This document shows, piece after piece, positions 1 through 8,405 of a stretch of DNA of 29,906 nt. Below the pieces are notes generated by a model, which saw nothing but the letters and a program-made list of their open reading frames with translations, was not told where the DNA came from and did no database searches. The first letter of the stretch is position 1. Each line of letters begins with the position of its first letter. The position numbers and the translations under genes are program-made. The DNA comes from Verrucomicrobiaceae bacterium (GTDB lineage Bacteria; Verrucomicrobiota; Verrucomicrobiia; Verrucomicrobiales; Verrucomicrobiaceae). The stretch lies in contig JADJPW010000018.1 in the NCBI GenBank assembly GCA_016713035.1, positions 1 to 29,906 on the forward strand. Reading direction: 5' to 3'.

Positions 1-188
1 GATCCGGAGCGAAGGTTGGAACTCAAAACCCGATTGATCGGCCCAAAACGATCTTTTGATCGCAGCTCAATACGATAGCTCTCTCAGCGAAACTGGTGAC
101 TTTTAATCTCAACGGGGTTCAAGCGCATTCTGCGGGGTACGCTGGGGGAGAGCTGGTCTGTGGTTTAAGAATAGGAAGCCCGCAGCGA
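1..188. other. Left edge, no gene recognised
   Basis: No convincing coding region or RNA is seen. A 64-codon open frame at 96-290 has no recognisable content and runs into the signal-peptide region of the next gene in another frame. The stretch may hold the promoter of the deacetylase, but I could not pick a credible -35/-10 pair. The window opens with GATCC, which may be chance or a restriction-site clone end. Confidence 0.3.
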
Positions 189-527
189 TTCCCTCCGTCC
201 ACAGCAAACGCCTTCTCTTTTCCCTGCTCCTCGCCACTGCGCTACGTACTGAACCGAAATACCGGACAAACTCGTAGTGCTCACGTTTGATGATTCGGTG
301 GCGTCACTGCCACGTTCTTCATCACCGGATGGGTTTTGGGTTCCTCCTGGAAAGAGACCATTTAGCAGGGCGGGAGCAGATCAAACATCGAGAAGCCATC
401 GAAGTCCGGGGAGCCGCGCGGAAGTAGCCATCTGCACTGTTAGCTGAGGCATCCATCCGAATCAGGATTGATAAGGTGGAGCACTCTTTTCATAGATGCG
501 AGCATGGAAGCCCATATCCCTTCTCCT
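189..527 (+). pseudogene. Polysaccharide deacetylase (NodB/CE4-like), N-terminal fragment, frameshifted
   Basis: A hydrophobic leader (KRLLFSLLLATAL) at about 210-250 is followed in a second frame by KLVVLTFDDSVASH, the NodB motif 1 with its TFDD acid pair, then ATFFIT, GFGF and EQIK near 315-390. The expected G-N-H-T-x-x-H metal motif falls at about 405-430 but is garbled. Beyond it the text LLAEASI..IDKVEHSF..CEHG is typical of the helix after motif 2. The family removes N- or O-acetyl groups from polysaccharides such as chitin or peptidoglycan, usually outside the cytoplasm. The C-terminal half of the domain is absent: homology stops near 527, where the next gene has already begun. At least three frame changes are needed, and no clean start codon is visible. 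Deletion during assembly is as likely as true decay. Confidence 0.6.
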
Positions 528-1285
528 AAACAGCTCTTCCACTTTGATCGAAATGACTATGGGCGGGATGGTGTCATTCGCGCGTGATGCCTAAGCATTC
601 AGCAGCACGGAGGTGGCGGCGATCCGTCGTGAGCTGGAGCGCTTCATGCGTGATGATCTGCCATCGAAGCCTTTGTGGATGCACACGCACGCTCGAGGCC
701 GATGGAGAAACCGTGCGCAACCTACATGGCGATTGGAAGTGCATCAACCATTTATGCCGCCGATGGTGGAAAGCCGGGAATCATCGAGGCTCGTTTCGAG
801 GCTCGATGCATGGCGAGCCGCGAACCCATCGGCGTGGAGAAAGCGTTCAGGGAAGCCCCACGAGATCGGCTCTGGGAATTTTGCCCTACCACCAGGACAA
901 TGCCTACTTTTGCCAGAACTCCACCGGATATACAGACCATCTACAGATCGCGATGGACCCGTGACGATGGAGGAGAATGGCCTGTCTCTGTGGCCAAAAC
1001 GACTCAAAGGGAATGGAATGCTGCCTGCAAGCCCTCTGGCGTGAAGAGAACTCCATCGGTCTAGCAGAGGCACCCAGCGTGCCCTGAAGGAGTGATTCTG
1101 GCCTGCTGGAGCCGGGAGATGCGCTCATCCATCAGTGTGAGACGATTCACCACTCTGCGCCGAATCAGATTGACTTCCCGCGCCTGGGGCCCCAACGCTC
1201 GTGTATCGTGGAAAGCACCACGCAGACGGATGCTGCACTGAAAGCGGCCTGCGCGGCTGCTGTCGCTGCGACCCCGCCAGCGTGA
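504..1285 (+). CDS. Phytanoyl-CoA dioxygenase (PhyH)-like Fe(II)/2-oxoglutarate oxygenase, frameshifted
   Basis: Joining frames gives an about 260-residue protein. It starts at ATG 504 with SPKQLFHFDRNDYG..GVIR, the usual PhyH opening, then VAAIRRELERFMRDDLP. The iron-binding H-x-D motif is in PYHQDNAYF (about 885-910). It is followed by MDPVT.ENG..SV.KGSHK.GMLPHKPSGVK (about 955-1045) and GDALIHQCETIHHSAPNQ (about 1110-1165), which holds the distal iron histidine and the 2-oxoglutarate-binding end of the fold. The last residues are A-A-V-A-A-T-P-P-A before TGA 1283-1285. Members hydroxylate small or lipid substrates in the cytoplasm; the substrate here cannot be told. Three to five frame changes are required, all between well-conserved blocks, which argues for sequencing indels. 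It lies 56 nt upstream of a sulfatase and may be co-transcribed with it. Confidence 0.7.
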
Positions 1286-1341
1286 TGCGCTGGCGCAATT
1301 CCGAGAGTGTTAGGTTGGTGAAGCCGTCGCGTTTGCTTGGG

Positions 1342-2747
1342 ATGCTCAAAAGGCTCTTTCTCATCCTCTCGCTCTGTCCGGTGCTGCATACAGCACCTCC
1401 CGGAACATTCATCATGGTATTCATTGATGACATGGGCTGGGAGCATTTCTCGTGCTTCCACAGGCAATCAAGAGGCGCAAACACCCAACATCGACCGCAT
1501 CGCGGCCGAGGGTATCCGCTTTGAGCAGTTTCATGGCGAACTCGCCCATCTGCTCGCCCTCACGCTGGGCACGCGGGCGACAAGGCAGTATCCACCCGGC
1601 GGTGGCGTCCACTCCTATCACGAACAATCGTGCGGACGTGCCCGGCGCGGTGGCGGCAGAACAGCTCGTCCACAGAGGCTCCCACACTGGCCCGTGTGCT
1701 CCAGAGCCACCCTTACGCGACGTGGCCACTTCGGGGAAAGTAACTGCCTCGGTGGCCAGCGTGATGTCCCATATGCGCCGCCGCTCCCGGCGTATGGCTT
1801 TGGTAGGTCCCTGACGAACTTTGAGGGCATAGGCGCGAAGCTGCTGCCACTCGCACGCTCAAACCCGGCGATGCCGAACCGGGGAAAATCTGGGGCGATG
1901 CGGTGAATCTGGGCTCTCCCGTGACGTGGATGCAGCGCAGTGAGATCACGACGGGCTTTGTGGATGCGGCGCTGAAATTCATCGACCGAGCGCAGGCCGC
2001 GAAAAGCCATTTGTGAACCTTTGGCCCGATGACGTTACTGCATAGCCCGTGGTACGGCCGCCGGTGGAGAAGTGGGGCAAAACAAAGCGTGAGACGTATC
2101 ACGCGCCGTGCTGGAGGCCATGGATCGCCAGTTTGGCAAACTTTTCGATCACCTGCGCTCGGATGCTGCCTTGCGTGAAAACACGCTGTTGCTGATCTTT
2201 TCGGACAGTGGCCCAGAGCCCGCGCAGGCAGTGCGGGGCCATTCCGTGGCACGAAGACCACGCTTTACGAGGGCGGCACGCGTTCACCGCTGATCGCCTG
2301 GGGCCCGGGCCTCCATGAAAAGCGAGCCGCGGGCTCTGTGAATGCAGAATCCGTCTTTTGCAGCCTTCGACATCGCGCCTTCGTTACTCTCCATGCGCGC
2401 AGATCGAGCCCACTGACACGGACTTTGATGGTGAAGAGATCTCCCCTGCCCCTGCTCCGGCAAAAGCAGTCCCGCGTGCCAAGCCGATCTTCTGACGCCC
2501 ACCAGATCGCAAAACCGCATCCGCGAAGCTCACCGAGCGTCTGCCGGACCTGGCGATGCGTGATGGACGCTGGGGAAGCGCTGGCGAATACGATGGCACG
2601 CAGCCACAGCTCTATGATTTGGCAAAAGATCGCGGCGAAAGGACCAATCTGGCCACTCAGCAGCCAGACACCGTGCTGACGCATGACGCAGCAGCCCTCG
2701 CCTGGCACCGCTCCAGCCTGCGGACAATGGAGCCGCTCTCGGTCTAA
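1342..2747 (+). CDS. Sulfatase (arylsulfatase family, S1), frameshifted
   Basis: The start ATG 1342 gives a signal peptide (LKRLFLILSLCPVLHTAPP), then FIMVFIDDMGW, the metal-binding Asp pair near the N terminus. TPNIDRIAAEGIRFEQF follows in a second frame (about 1485-1530). In a third frame NSPICSPSR (about 1542-1568) carries the C-x-P-S-R site whose Cys is converted to formylglycine. Further blocks are AYGFGRSLTNFEGIGA, VTWMQRSEITTGFVDAALKFIDRA, AVLEAMDRQFGKLFDHLR, LLLIFSDSGPE, TTLYEGGTRSPLIAWGPG and the C-terminal LYDLAKDRGERTNLA. The enzyme hydrolyses sulfate esters, probably in the periplasm. At least six frame changes are needed over about 470 codons. The order and spacing of motifs match full-length family members, so nothing large seems missing. 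It is the first of two sulfatases in a row. Confidence 0.8.
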
Positions 2748-2783
2748 CCTCTGCCCCAGGAGCCGAGAAGTAATCCACGGCAC

Positions 2784-4279
2784 ATGCAGACTCTCTCCTT
2801 CTTCCCACGCGGCACGCTCCCACACTGCTGCTCTGCATCATCGGCACGGGGTGCTGTGTGAGGCCGCAGCGCCAACGTCCTGTCCATCCTCGTCGATGAT
2901 CTGGAAGCCCCGCGCTCGGCTGCTATGGCGATCCGCTGGCGAAGACGCCCCACATCGACCGGCTAGCGGCGCGGGGATGCGCTTTGACATGGCGTATTGC
3001 AATCAGGCGGTGTGTGCGCCGTCACGCTTCACGCTGATGCTGGGTACACTCGACCACGACGGGCCTGTATGACCTGAGCAGGAGTCGATTGAGGGCCAAA
3101 CTGCCAGATGCTGACGCTGCCTGGCACTTCGCGAAACACGGCGGCTACATCACCGAATCGATCTGGCAAGGTCTTCCACATCGGCCATGGCAATGAGGGT
3201 GATCCGCAGTCGTTCAGCGTCCCGCACTTCAAAGACAAAGGTGATCGAGTATCTCGACCCCGCGAGCACGCAGGGCGGCCAGCCCACGCGGGAGGAGGCC
3301 TTGTTCACGAATCAAAGCTCGACCGCATCCGTGATCTCTGCCGCGTGGAGCTGCCTTCGAGGCACCTGAGGCACCGTGATGCCCCTACGAGGATGGTCGC
3401 GTGGCGGCAGTGACGATCAAACGGCTGCAAAAGGCCCAAAAGCCGTTTTTCATCGCAGCGGGGCTTTGTGCGGCCGCATCGCCATTCTGTGCTCCGAAGA
3501 AGTATTGGGACCTGCACGATGCGAAAGCGCTACCGATGCCCGTTTTTGAAAAAATGCCCGCTGGATCGCCCACCGTGGCAAAGAAGCGCGGCGGCGAGAT
3601 CGTGGCGTATGCGCTGGATGAGCCCTTCGACCGTGAAACGAAACAGAAGCTCATCCACGGCTACTATGCTGCCACGAGCTACGTGGATGCGCAGATCGGT
3701 AAATGTGCTGGATGAGCTGGATCGACTAAGACTGGCGCAGGACACGATCATCGTGCTGTGGGGCGATCATGGCTTTCATCTGGGTGATCTGGGCATCTGG
3801 ACCAGAAACACCGAACTATGAGCAAGCGAACCGCATCCCACTGCTGATCATCGCACCTGGTGTGACGCAGGCCAGGAGCAGCGGCAACTGGCAGAGGTGT
3901 GGATGTCTTTCCCACTCTCGCTGGCAGGCTGGCTGGACTGCGCCCGCTGGAGCACAGCGCATCGACGGAGTGAGCCTGGTGCCAGTGCTGCGTGATCCAC
4001 AGGCCAGTGCGAGATCACGCGTTTCATTGTTTCCCAAAGCAAAATGGGGCGCGCTATCCGCACCGAGCGCTAACGGCTGGTGGAGTGGAAAAAGCCGGTA
4101 CGGCACCTGAAACAGCGGAGCCAGAGCTTTATGACTATGCCCAGGACCCGCTGGAGACGCGGAATCTCGCGGCAGAGCAGCCCGAGGTGGTGGAAATCAC
4201 TCCGCGCCATCCTCGCACGGCACCCGGAGGCACGTTGAAAGCTGGCTCGCATCGCTCAAAGGGGCAGCATGATCCGTGA
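2784..4279 (+). CDS. Sulfatase, iduronate-2-sulfatase-like, frameshifted
   Basis: The start ATG 2784 is 36 nt after the previous sulfatase. Motifs in order are NVLSILVDDLEAP (metal Asp pair), GDPLAKTPHIDRLAARGMRF, AYCNQAVCAPSR (about 2992-3027, formylglycine Cys in C-A-P-S-R), GLYDLS, GKVFHIGHGN, PFFIAAGL..PHLPFCAPKKYWDL, KQKLIHGYYAATSYVDAQIGK, LDELDRLRLAQDTIIVLWGDHGFHLGDLG, ANRIPLLIIAPG, VDVFPTLAGLAGL and a C-terminal ELYDYAQDPLETRNLA. The GKVFH-HGN and GDHGFHLGD blocks are typical of the iduronate-2-sulfatase-like group, which acts on 2-O-sulfated uronates. That fits the neighbouring polysaccharide lyase. About six frame changes are required; the stretch 3400-3715 is the longest clean part. 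The end at TGA 4277-4279 overlaps the GTG of the next gene. Confidence 0.8.
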
Positions 4280-5035
4280 CGCGATTTGTTTCCCTTCTGC
4301 GCAGTTACTTTGCAGGCCCAGAGCCTGCTGGACATCCATCTGGGGGGAAAAGCCGGCCAAGTCTATTCCAGACGCAGTGGAAGAAGGACTGGCCGGGCTG
4401 CGAATTCGAGGATGGCGTGAAGGAAGGCCGCGTGACGCTGATACGGCATGGGCAGGAGCCCTGGCTGCGGGTGCTCTATCCAGCCGGCAGTCACGGCTCA
4501 GACGCGGGTGGAGCAGGCTGGCGCCCTTTTGGCCGCGTGAAGCCGCCGAGCTGCGCTACACGGTGCAGTTCCAGGAAGCGTTCGACTTTGTCAAAGGCGG
4601 CAAGCTACCGGGGCTGTGCGGTGGCCGAAAACGATCACCGGCGGAGATGCGGTGAATGGGCGTGATGGCTTCTCCGCACGCGTGATGTGGCGGCGTGATG
4701 GCCGTGGGCAGGCCTATGTACCCCTTCACATGCCCAGCCATCGAAGTATGGGGATGAATTCGACCCCAGAGGCATTCCGCTTTGTGCCGGGAAAGCCGGT
4801 CGCCATCCGCATGCAGGTGGTGATGAATCATGCCGGACAGCGTGATGGCAGCCTGCGTGTGTGGGCCGATGATCGCCCATGGTGGGGAAAAGAACCTGCA
4901 ACTGGCGTGAGAGCGCGAGCTAGGCGTCGATTCGCTGCTGTTCAATACCTTCGCACGGCGGCAGTGATGAAATGGGCCCCCATCACGCGATGTGTGGGCA
5001 GGTTCAGCCGCTTTCAGGTCCAGAGGATGCCGTGA
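4276..5035 (+). CDS. PL14-like polysaccharide lyase (alginate/glucuronan lyase type), frameshifted
   Basis: GTG 4276 overlaps the sulfatase stop (GTGA), suggesting translational coupling. An N-terminal part (SLFQTQWKKDWPGCEFEDGVKEGRV...WLRVLYPAGSHGSDAGGAGW) is followed by ELRYTVQFQEAFDFVKGGKLPGLCGG at about 4546-4620. The K-G-G-K-L-P-G-L-x-G-G signature and the later LLFNTF-GGSD-like segment (about 4935-4970) are the two hallmark blocks of the polysaccharide lyase 14 family and its fungal and bacterial relatives. Between them lie GFSARVMWRRDGRGQAYV and RFVPGKPVAIRMQVVMNH. These enzymes cleave uronate polymers by beta-elimination. Four or so frame changes are needed. The substrate is inferred only from the family; the two sulfatases upstream hint at a sulfated uronate polymer. 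It ends TGA 5033-5035, tail to tail with the DUF1501 gene. Confidence 0.7.
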
Positions 5036-5041
5036 ATCGCA

Positions 5042-6474
5042 TCACGCCAGTAGCGCCTTGACCACCGCGCCACTGACGTCGGTAAGGCGGTAATCACGGC
5101 CCTGGAAGCGGTAGGTGAGCTGCCGTGATCAAGCCGAGCTACGGGTGGAGCATGGTGGCGTGCAGATCCTGCACGGAGACGCGATTCTCCACGGCGGAGT
5201 AGCCGAATCTGATCTGTCGCGCCGCTATATTGGCCACCTTATGATGCCGCCACCGGCCATCCACATGGTGAAAGCCCCTTCGGATGGTGATCGCGGCCCT
5301 TGACCATTCTCCGCCACGGGCGAGCGACCGAACTCACCACCCCAGACCACGAGCGTGCTGTCCAGCATGCCGCTGATTTTCAGATCATCGAGCAGCGCGG
5401 CGATGGGGCCATCCGTCTCTCGGCGCAGTGGAGGTCGCTGGTTTTTTCCAGATCATCATGGGCATCCCAGGCCTTCGGCCCTCATTGCCACCGATACAGA
5501 CCTGGACGAAGGCACACCGCGCTCCACCAGCCGCCGTGCGAGTAGGCAATCCTTCCCAAAGCGTGAGGTGGTCTGGTGATCGAGGCCAGGCACCCTGCGC
5601 ACGCTTTCTGGCTCACTAGAGAGGTCGGCACCTGCTGGCACTCATTCGTATGCGAAAAGGTTTGTTCTCGTAGGTGTTGATGCGGGCGGCGAGCTGTGTC
5701 TCTGCCGGATTTGCAGCGGCGAATTCGGTGTTCCAGCTCATTCAGCTAAAGTCCAGGCGTGCACGCTGCTGCGGCACGCTGACACGCCTTTCGGCGGCGT
5801 GAGGTAGGCGATGGGCCTCACCGGTGCTGCGGAAGGGCACGCCTTGATACGCTGCTGGCATGAAGCCGTTCGACCAACTCTACGCTCCATTCACCGTGGC
5901 AACTTTCGATGATCCAGGAGCACGACAAAGGCAGGCAGATTCTCACTTTCACTGCCCAGGCCATACGTCACCCAGGAGCCCATGCACGGCCTGCCAGGTA
6001 GGATGAAGCCGGTATTCATTCGGGAAGATGGCGGCCGCGGCTGGGTTGCTCTCTGCGTGCATGCTGCGGATCACGCGGAGATCATCGGCATGCCGCGCCA
6101 GATTCGAAACGTCTCCGCCATGTCGATGCTTACCCGTCCATGCTTCGCAAAGCGGTAGTAGCTCTGCATGGCGACATTTTAGTCTTTCGGCCCCATGAAG
6201 GCATCCCCTTCGGCTTCACACGGGATGGCTTTTGCCGTGCCATTTGGCCAGCTCCGGGTTTCGGATCGGAACAAATCGACGTGCGACGGCCCGCCATACA
6301 TGAAGAGTGCGAAGATCACCGATTTCGCCTGGGAGCGAAATGGGGCATCCGTGGTGCCAGCGGATTCGCTGGGCCGAGCACTCCCTCTGCACCCAGCAGG
6401 GATTGCAGCGCCGGTGAACCGAATCCAGTTCCCGGCCTGCTGTAAAAATCTGGACGTCGAGTGAGTGCGGGCAT
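5042..6474 (-). CDS. DUF1501 protein (sulfatase-fold, Tat-type leader), frameshifted
   Basis: Read on the minus strand, ATG at 6474 gives MPALTRRPDFYSRPGTGFGS, the usual R-R leader of this family, followed by LQSLLGAEGVLGPANPLAPR. KSVIFLFMYGGPSHVDLFDPKP-like text lies near 6290-6330, and AMQSYYRFAKHGRVSIDMAETFPNLARHADDLRVIRSMHAE near 6040-6175. FGKDCLLARRLVERGVPS lies at about 5510-5570. The C terminus is clean: ENRVSVQDLHATMLH near 5145-5195 and LTYRFQGRDYRLTDVSGAVVKALLA before TGA at 5042-5044. DUF1501 proteins are exported, alkaline-phosphatase-fold proteins very common in Planctomycetes and Verrucomicrobia. Their function is unproven. They are normally paired with an upstream DUF1549/DUF1553 gene; here that partner is missing, and a T tract sits where its 3' end should be. 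Many frame changes are needed, especially in 5590-6180. Confidence 0.75.
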
Positions 6475-6515
6475 GTTTGCAGTAGAACAACGCCACCGCT
6501 TCGGCATCCTTGCTG

Positions 6516-6570
<55 letters not shown>

Positions 6571-6773
6571 GGTGTCCTTTCGCTCGGGGGCAGTCATCCC
6601 GCCGCGTGGATGGGGGACTCACCCCTGGCCATTCCTTCTTTTTTTAACGGCAGATGAATGGGGCCTATGGAAATGCAGTGCCGCCACTGCGACAGGTCGC
6701 TGACAGCAGCTTACACTTCTGACCAACTCCGAGCCCGTCACCCATCCACGCTCCAAAGCTCTGCCCCCATGAA

Positions 6774-6952
6774 ATGTCGGAGATGGTCCGTATCGACCCC
6801 GAGGCCAGCCGAGTCGCCACGGCGAAGATGCTGGATTACTACAGCGCATGGGCATCCGCGTCACGCCGCAGATGACGCTGGCACCAGAACCTGTGCGCAA
6901 AAAGGGGCCGCGCCTGATGGACCTCTCACCCGCTCCTGTACGGGCGGCATGA
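6774..6952 (+). CDS. Small unrecognised protein or C-terminal fragment
   Basis: From ATG 6774 the reading is MSEMVRIDPEASRVATAKMLDYY, then, after one frame change near 6847, SAMGIRVTPQMTLAPEPVRKKG, ending DLSPAPVRAA before TGA 6950-6952. The total is about 59 residues. The text looks like real protein (charged, no low complexity), but I do not recognise the family. The region upstream to 6571 holds no clear continuation, so this may be a short protein or the tail of a gene broken at the T tract. Its last bases overlap the 3' end of moaD on the other strand, so the two genes converge. Confidence 0.35.
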
Positions 6953-7172
6953 TCGCCACCTCCGCGCCGTCATGCAGTACGGCATCACGCTTCACATACG
7001 TTTGATCGAGAGCGAGGAGCAGGCTGCCATCCCACTCACGCAGTCGCGGCCAGCGCTGATAGAGGCTTTCCAGCAAATCGGCCATCCGCATGCCCTGGGG
7101 GCACTCCAGCGGCATCTCAGCCACATTTGTGATGTCCTTGAGGACAGAAAAAAACAGCACTCGCACAGTCAT
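6861..7172 (-). CDS. moaD: Molybdopterin synthase sulfur carrier subunit (MoaD-like)
   Basis: ATG at 7172 gives MTVRVLFFSVLKDITNVAEM, a beta-grasp (ubiquitin-like) opening, then MRMADLLESLYQRWPRLREW, LLLALDQTYVKRD and DGAEVAIMPPV. That is the full course of a MoaD of about 80 residues, ending near 6925. MoaD carries sulfur as a C-terminal thiocarboxylate and, with MoaE, converts precursor Z to molybdopterin. The last strand is normally followed by P-P-V-S-G-G and a stop. Here the frame runs on as QERVRGPSG to 6861, so the essential Gly-Gly is not seen; one indel near 6925 would explain it. The start is 5 nt after the hpt stop, so the two are probably one transcript. No other molybdopterin gene is in the window. 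Confidence 0.65.
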   Translation of the reverse strand: MTVRVLFFSVLKDITNVAEMPLECPQGMRMADLLESLYQRWPRLREWDGSLLLALDQTYVKRDAVLHDGAEVAIMPPVQERVRGPSGAAPFCAQVLVPASSAA

Positions 7173-7177
7173 GTCGG

Positions 7178-7674
7178 TCACGCAGGGTTCAGAATGCCGA
7201 TGCAGGGCAGATTACGGAAGCGGCCCTGGTAATCCATTCCGTATCCGACGACGAACTCGTCCTCGATCTCGAAGCCGATGTCCCACGGCGACCTCACACA
7301 CGCTCGCGCTTTTTAGCGCACAGCAGCCGCGCGGCGTCGGGATTTTGCGCGGCGATTTTCCCCCCGCAGCACACCTCAGTGTGAGGCCGGTATCGAGGAT
7401 GTCATCGAGCAGCAGCACGTCTTGGTCACGGAAATCGAGCCCCGGTGGCCAGTTCATCTTGAACCCACCGCCGCTGGAGGTGCCACCACGATAACTCGCT
7501 CGCGCTCAGTGTGTGAGCCGCACAGGCACCTCCAGATGCCGTAGCAAGATCCGCTACAAAGAACAGGGAGTCATCCATCAGCGCCAGCACGCCTACGGTT
7601 TTGCCCGCGTAGGCAGAAATCAGCGTCCCAGCCATCGCGGCGACGCGTGTCTGGATTTGCTCTGCGGAGAGCAA
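7178..7674 (-). CDS. hpt: Hypoxanthine phosphoribosyltransferase, frameshifted
   Basis: Minus-strand reading gives LSAEQIQTRVAAMAGTLISAYAGKTVGVLALMDDSLFFVADL (7674-7545). After two frame changes comes SSGGGFKMNWPPGLDFRDQDVLLLDDILDTGLTL (about 7490-7380), and after another EFVVGYGMDYQGRFRNLPCIGILNPA before TGA 7178-7180. V-L-L-L-D-D-I-L-D-T-G-x-T is the PRPP-binding signature of purine phosphoribosyltransferases, and the VGYGMDY..R.LP..G.L tail is diagnostic for Hpt. It converts hypoxanthine (and often guanine) plus PRPP to IMP/GMP in the cytoplasm. Only TTG at 7674 is available in frame, right after an in-frame stop, so the true start may be hidden by an indel. It is divergent from pdxH. Confidence 0.8.
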
Positions 7675-7737
7675 ACACGTCTAAGATCCGCTAAAACTCC
7701 TGTGACAGGCGATGGCATGGTGTGCCCTTATAACGCG

Positions 7738-8386
7738 ATGCCCACCCCTTGACAAACTCAACCTCCAAGACCCTCCGCGTCAGTTACGATCTGGATACCC
7801 TGACGGAACAGAACACGCCTGCTGATCCCGTGGAGCTTTTTCAGCTCTGGTTTCATGATGCGCTAGCCCACCAGCTCCCAGAGCCGAATGCCATGCAGCT
7901 CGCTACCGCCACAGCGGATGGCATGCCGAATGTGCGCACCGTTTTGCTCAAAGGCATCGACGCACGAGGCTTTCAGTTTTTCACCAACTACGAAAGTGCC
8001 AAAGGCCGCGAGCTGGCCGCCAATCCCCGCGCTGCTGCCTGCTTCCTATGGAATGAGCGGCACCGCCAGGCCATCGTGCGCGGCACTGTGAGCAAGCTGC
8101 CGCATGAGGAGGCGCAGGCCTACTTCGCCACGCGACCGCAGGGGCACCAGATCGGTGCCTGGGCCTCCGCGCAGAGCCAGATCATCCCTGACCGCCAGTG
8201 GCTGGAGAGCCGCGCTGCGGAGTTCACAGCCAAATTCGGCCAAGAGGTGCCCTGCCCGCCTTTTTGGGGCGGATACACGCTGCTGCCGAGTGAGATCGAG
8301 TTCTGGCAAGGCCGCACGAGCCGCCTGCACGATCGCCTTCTACATCCGTGAAAATGGAGCCTGGGTGAAGAAGCGTGAGTCCGTGA
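7738..8386 (+). CDS. pdxH: Pyridoxamine 5'-phosphate oxidase, frameshifted at both ends
   Basis: The core is clean from about 7780 to 8335: DPVELFQLWFHDALAH, EPNAMQLATATADGMPNVRTVLLKG, GFQFFTNYESAKGRELAANPRAA, RQAIVRGTVSKLP, GAWASAQSQ and SEIEFWQGRTSRLHDR. These are the FMN- and PLP-binding blocks of PdxH, the FMN enzyme that oxidises PNP/PMP to PLP. The open frame begins only at TTG 7749. But ATG 7738 followed by one skipped base gives MPTP-DKLNLQDLRVSYDLD, a far more typical N terminus, so two compensating indels (near 7750 and 7777) are likely. At the 3' end the frame leaves homology at 8335; shifting gives FYIRENGAWVKKR and a probable SP-stop at 8384-8386. The length then agrees with the family (about 215 residues). 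It is tail to tail with recD2. Confidence 0.88.
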
Positions 8387-8405
8387 GTCACCGCGAAAAG
8401 TGGCC

